Source: Pseudoips prasinana (Eukaryota > Arthropoda > Insecta > Lepidoptera > Nolidae). From it: a stretch of 64,000 bases of DNA. Location of the stretch: NCBI GenBank assembly GCA_951640165.1, contig OX621240.1, forward strand, positions 6,522,713 through 6,586,712, given 5' to 3'. Numbering within the stretch: the stretch's first letter is position 1; each line of letters starts with the position of its first letter. The translations under genes were made by a program, and so were the position numbers. The notes beneath the pieces are model-generated. The model did not search any database and was not told where the DNA came from. It was given only the letters and a program-made list of their open reading frames with translations. This document shows, piece by piece, positions 63,301 through 64,000 of this stretch.

Positions 63301-63381
63301 CCCTCGTTGGAAGCACGCGATCTTGAGAAGAAGATTAGAGAAGAAAGATCACGGTATTTAGTGGCGGAACTAATATGCAAG
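48140..63381 (+). CDS. conserved-looking protein, 5' four exons (gene continues right)
   Basis: Exons 48140-48335, 51289-51442, 62498-62716 and 63276-63381; phases 1, 2, 2, 0 agree at every junction, giving 225 residues so far. It starts MSGEGEGEERAARPS, then FDVQLVGAPPEVEQLVNNI, KQVAEDFLYHWKTFPIVLPP, PSDIIIAPPCDELDAAALD, HPLSPKQLHSIREKG, EFEVPSRHFPGQSHVWRVAG, LALIVVVARDRLLRDQPLSV, ISGAKSLLQGLHRLLDLAFG and MPSLEARDLEKKIREERSRY. It appears mostly helical, with a short hydrophobic helix (ALALIVVV) and a charged C-terminal helix. No signal peptide or zinc motif. I do not recognise the family, so no function is proposed. The exon structure and conserved-looking composition make a real gene very likely. 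Divergent from CDK2AP1. Confidence 0.85.
50335..50460 (+). mobile_element. endonuclease/reverse transcriptase 3' remnant
   Basis: GACGATCTTGTGAGGGTCAC, GGATGGATAGCACAAGACC and CCAGCAGTGGAC, ending in a GATGATGATAT tail. Same family as 27060-27345. Confidence 0.55.
50885..51000 (+). other. GC-rich island with open frame inside intron 1
   Basis: About 75% GC in an otherwise AT-rich intron. After an AG at 50907-50910 the plus strand reads RRRPEVLAVPCARSCLLQRA and SLTRALRAVHRIH without a stop. The phase does not suit inclusion between exons 1 and 2. It could be a stranded exon, a nested gene or a processed fragment. Confidence 0.4.
51289..51442 (+). CDS. unnamed gene, exon 2
   Basis: Acceptor TTGTTATTCCACAG, donor AAGGG|GTAAGT. 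Encodes VLPPSRFTGPGNRPSDIIIA to LSPKQLHSIREKG. Confidence 0.87.
52902..53041. mobile_element. about 140-bp MITE (copy 2)
   Basis: TTACAGACGTCAGCACATCC at the left and GGGCTGGCGTCTGTA at the right, same internal arms as 26590-26731. Confidence 0.75.
53195..53345 (+). mobile_element. endonuclease/reverse transcriptase 3' remnant
   Basis: Encodes TRWTNNLVRVAGCRWMRAAQ-like residues in broken frame and ends GGGCATGATGATGAAGC. Same family as 27060-27345. Confidence 0.6.
53590..53800 (+). mobile_element. non-LTR retrotransposon 3' UTR
   Basis: GGTTGCCTGGAAGAGATCAC, AATAAGGCCGCCAATTGTAC and GGTGTACAATAAAGAGTTAT correspond to the tail at 2600-2725, followed by a TATCTTATCT end. Confidence 0.65.
54620..54790 (-). 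repeat. LINE 3'-end repeat F
   Basis: TTCACGTAGACTTTAAAAAAG, AACATGTTTGTAGTAATACA and AGCTTGTATTAAGTTATTGT, inverse of 5440-5745. Confidence 0.6.
54830..55330. repeat. dispersed repeat, unclassified (copies 2 and 3 in tandem)
   Basis: Two units related to 1390-1650: 54830-55060 and 55085-55330. Shared blocks are GAGAACGGGCARCARCGTCT and CGATTATGGCATATCCCTCC / CAATTATGGAATATCGCCCC. The second unit has lost its first part. Confidence 0.5.
55358..55610 (+). repeat. tRNA-like SINE, fifth type
   Basis: Head CCGTGACTCAGCAGTGAACC and GGTTGCGGGTTCTATACTCG, body TGTGTTCATGAACATGACTA and a distal TGGTACAATCCTTGCTTAGT similar to family B and D ends. Only one copy in the window. Confidence 0.55.
55985..56218 (+). 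repeat. LINE 3'-end repeat F
   Basis: ACTTGACAATAACTTAATTT to AAAGTCTACGTGAATAAAAA, as at 5440-5745, inside the 5S-like SINE. Confidence 0.6.
56219..56314 (-). mobile_element. non-LTR retrotransposon 3' UTR tail
   Basis: The minus strand reads CTGGAAGAAATCGATTTATG, GATAAGACCGCCCATTGTAC and TGTACAATAAAGTGTACG, matching 2600-2725. Confidence 0.6.
56586..56782 (-). repeat. tRNA-derived SINE, family A
   Basis: The best preserved copy: the minus-strand head GTGTGGCGTAGCGGCTAAG and GGGTTCGAGTCCCGTGCCGG, and the full body to CCCCGCGACACAGGG. Confidence 0.8.
57240..57470 (+). mobile_element. possible retrotransposon coding remnant
   Basis: TLAVRTRNEEANRLGKARWN and SIDKAVGTSSLVDR resemble a degenerate polyprotein segment. 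A stop follows. Weak evidence. Confidence 0.3.
57476..57842 (+). repeat. tRNA-derived SINE, family C
   Basis: Head TTGATCTAGCGGTAGCGTG and GGGCTCAAATCCCGG, body as at 31970, end GCTAGGAGGACATTATTATT. Confidence 0.8.
58690..59105 (-). repeat. SINE family B split by a MITE
   Basis: 58690-58824 carries the distal body (AGAGCTTGTACTATGG to AAATATCTGTCC) and 59070-59105 the head side (GGGTGGTAATCGAACCCACGACC). The join is the site of the MITE below. Confidence 0.7.
58825..59069. mobile_element. about 240-bp MITE with GGGGCTCTACCGG ends
   Basis: The left arm GGGGCTCTACCGGC..GTCGCCGAACATCGTTTTCG pairs with the right arm CGAGAACGATGTCCGG..GCCGGTAGAGCCCC, about 60 bp each. Flanking bases read CCAGG on the left and CCTGG on the right, a possible 5-bp CCWGG duplication with one mismatch. 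Confidence 0.75.
59105..59225 (+). mobile_element. endonuclease/reverse transcriptase 3' remnant
   Basis: Encodes LGEAFDQLWASRRRAADMMM after RKTRQLRRS-like residues, ending in GATGATGATAG. Same family as 27060-27345. Confidence 0.6.
62498..62716 (+). CDS. unnamed gene, exon 3
   Basis: Acceptor GTTTTGTGCAG, donor CATCG|GTAAGT. Encodes EFEVPSRHFPGQSHVWRVAG, WLQRGRERAREELYCHVARA and LALIVVVARDRLLRDQPLSV then ISGAKSLLQGLH. Frame fixed by the phase of exon 2. The two other open frames here are shadows. Confidence 0.87.
62717..63275 (+). other. intron 3 of the unnamed gene
   Basis: About 560 bp. The segment 62770-62890 is a diverged echo of exon 3 sequence (see findings). The rest is AT-rich. Confidence 0.55.
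63276..63381 (+). CDS. unnamed gene, exon 4
   Basis: Acceptor ATCTTTTGCAG, donor TGCAAG|GTAAGT, phase 0 out. Encodes LLDLAFGMPSLEARDLEKKI then REERSRYLVAELICK. The gene continues past the window. Confidence 0.88.
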
Positions 63382-64000
63382 GTAAGTGTTATCCCTTGTA
63401 TATAAATTATCACGATTATTACAATTATCTTGTATATAATTATCAATACTGAAGTAATTTTACCTTTCAAATTCAATGAACTCTTCCTTTCACACTAAGG
63501 ATCAAGGTTTTCTTCTTAGCGTGTCGATGACAAAGTAATTAAAGGTTCGTGGCCCAGAACGTGGCCCACACTGATTGCTTGAGGCATTCCTAAGATCCTG
63601 CCATGTAAATGTGGCAGAGCAGGCTCGGCACGATGTTAGGTTAGCGAGTTCCAATGCTAACTGGCTGATACGATGGCAAATTATAAAGTATTAAGGATAT
63701 TGTAGGTAAAAGTTGCCTGGATCTAGTTTCACATAGAAAGGGTAGACAACCATTCTTAAAAATACTTCGGGTACTAAATAGAGGTCTTTATTTTCAGTCG
63801 TGTATGTTTATTTAACAAAATTATTAGATTCCACCACTTCTGATGGGTTATATCAGCCTGGTTGCCATTTTCCTATGCAACCCTATTGGAACATAAACCA
63901 ATACCAACGCCTATATAAACCGTTTTGAAACAAAACATATAGAACAGTCTAACGAAGTCTATCTTTAATACCAAATGACAGGAAAAGCCGATTGATTACT
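63382..64000 (+). other. start of the next intron
   Basis: No exon or recognised repeat before the window ends. Confidence 0.5.

Overview
The window looks like nuclear DNA of a moth or butterfly. The background is AT-rich, the introns are long, and the repeats match types typical of lepidopteran genomes: tRNA-headed SINEs, 5S rRNA-like SINEs, short Helitron-like elements ending in CTAG, RTE/CR1-type retrotransposon 3' ends and mariner/Tc1 elements. No species can be named from the sequence alone.

Four host genes can be supported. (1) Positions 1826 to 20252, plus strand: the 3' part of a TCF20/RAI1-type chromatin protein, six visible exons, very GC-rich coding sequence, ending in an extended PHD finger; its 5' exons lie outside the window. 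(2) Positions 26142 to 28537, minus strand: a complete four-exon Dph7 (WDR85) gene of diphthamide biosynthesis. (3) Positions 40760 to 41110, minus strand: a CDK2AP1/DOC-1 homologue with one coding exon and a probable small 5' UTR intron. (4) From 48140, plus strand, to beyond the right edge: four phase-compatible exons of a conserved-looking protein that I could not name. Genes 3 and 4 are head to head, and most of the space between them is one young non-LTR retrotransposon.

Layout. 1-1.8 kb: upstream intron with a SINE. 1.97-14.7 kb: a 12.7 kb intron packed with mobile DNA, including a 920-bp long-inverted-repeat element with an 8-bp target duplication and an intact cecropia-type mariner. 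14.7-20.3 kb: the main Tcf20-like exons, with a decayed Tc1-like element in the last intron. 20.3-26 kb: 3' UTR and repeats, including a THAP-encoding element flanked by inverted repeats. 26.1-28.5 kb: Dph7. 28.5-40.7 kb: SINE clusters, a nested repeat block at 36.6-37.6 kb, and two long AT-rich stretches without recognisable repeats. 41.6-47.3 kb: full-length two-ORF non-LTR retrotransposon with a 13-bp target duplication. 48.1-64 kb: the unnamed gene, its introns holding retrotransposon 3' ends, SINEs and MITEs.

The host genes act in separate processes (chromatin regulation, EF2 modification, cell cycle/NuRD, unknown). The main interest is the mobile DNA: two elements with intact reading frames, several nested insertions that can be ordered in time from their target duplications, a transposase gene with a credible intron, and some unexplained short structures.
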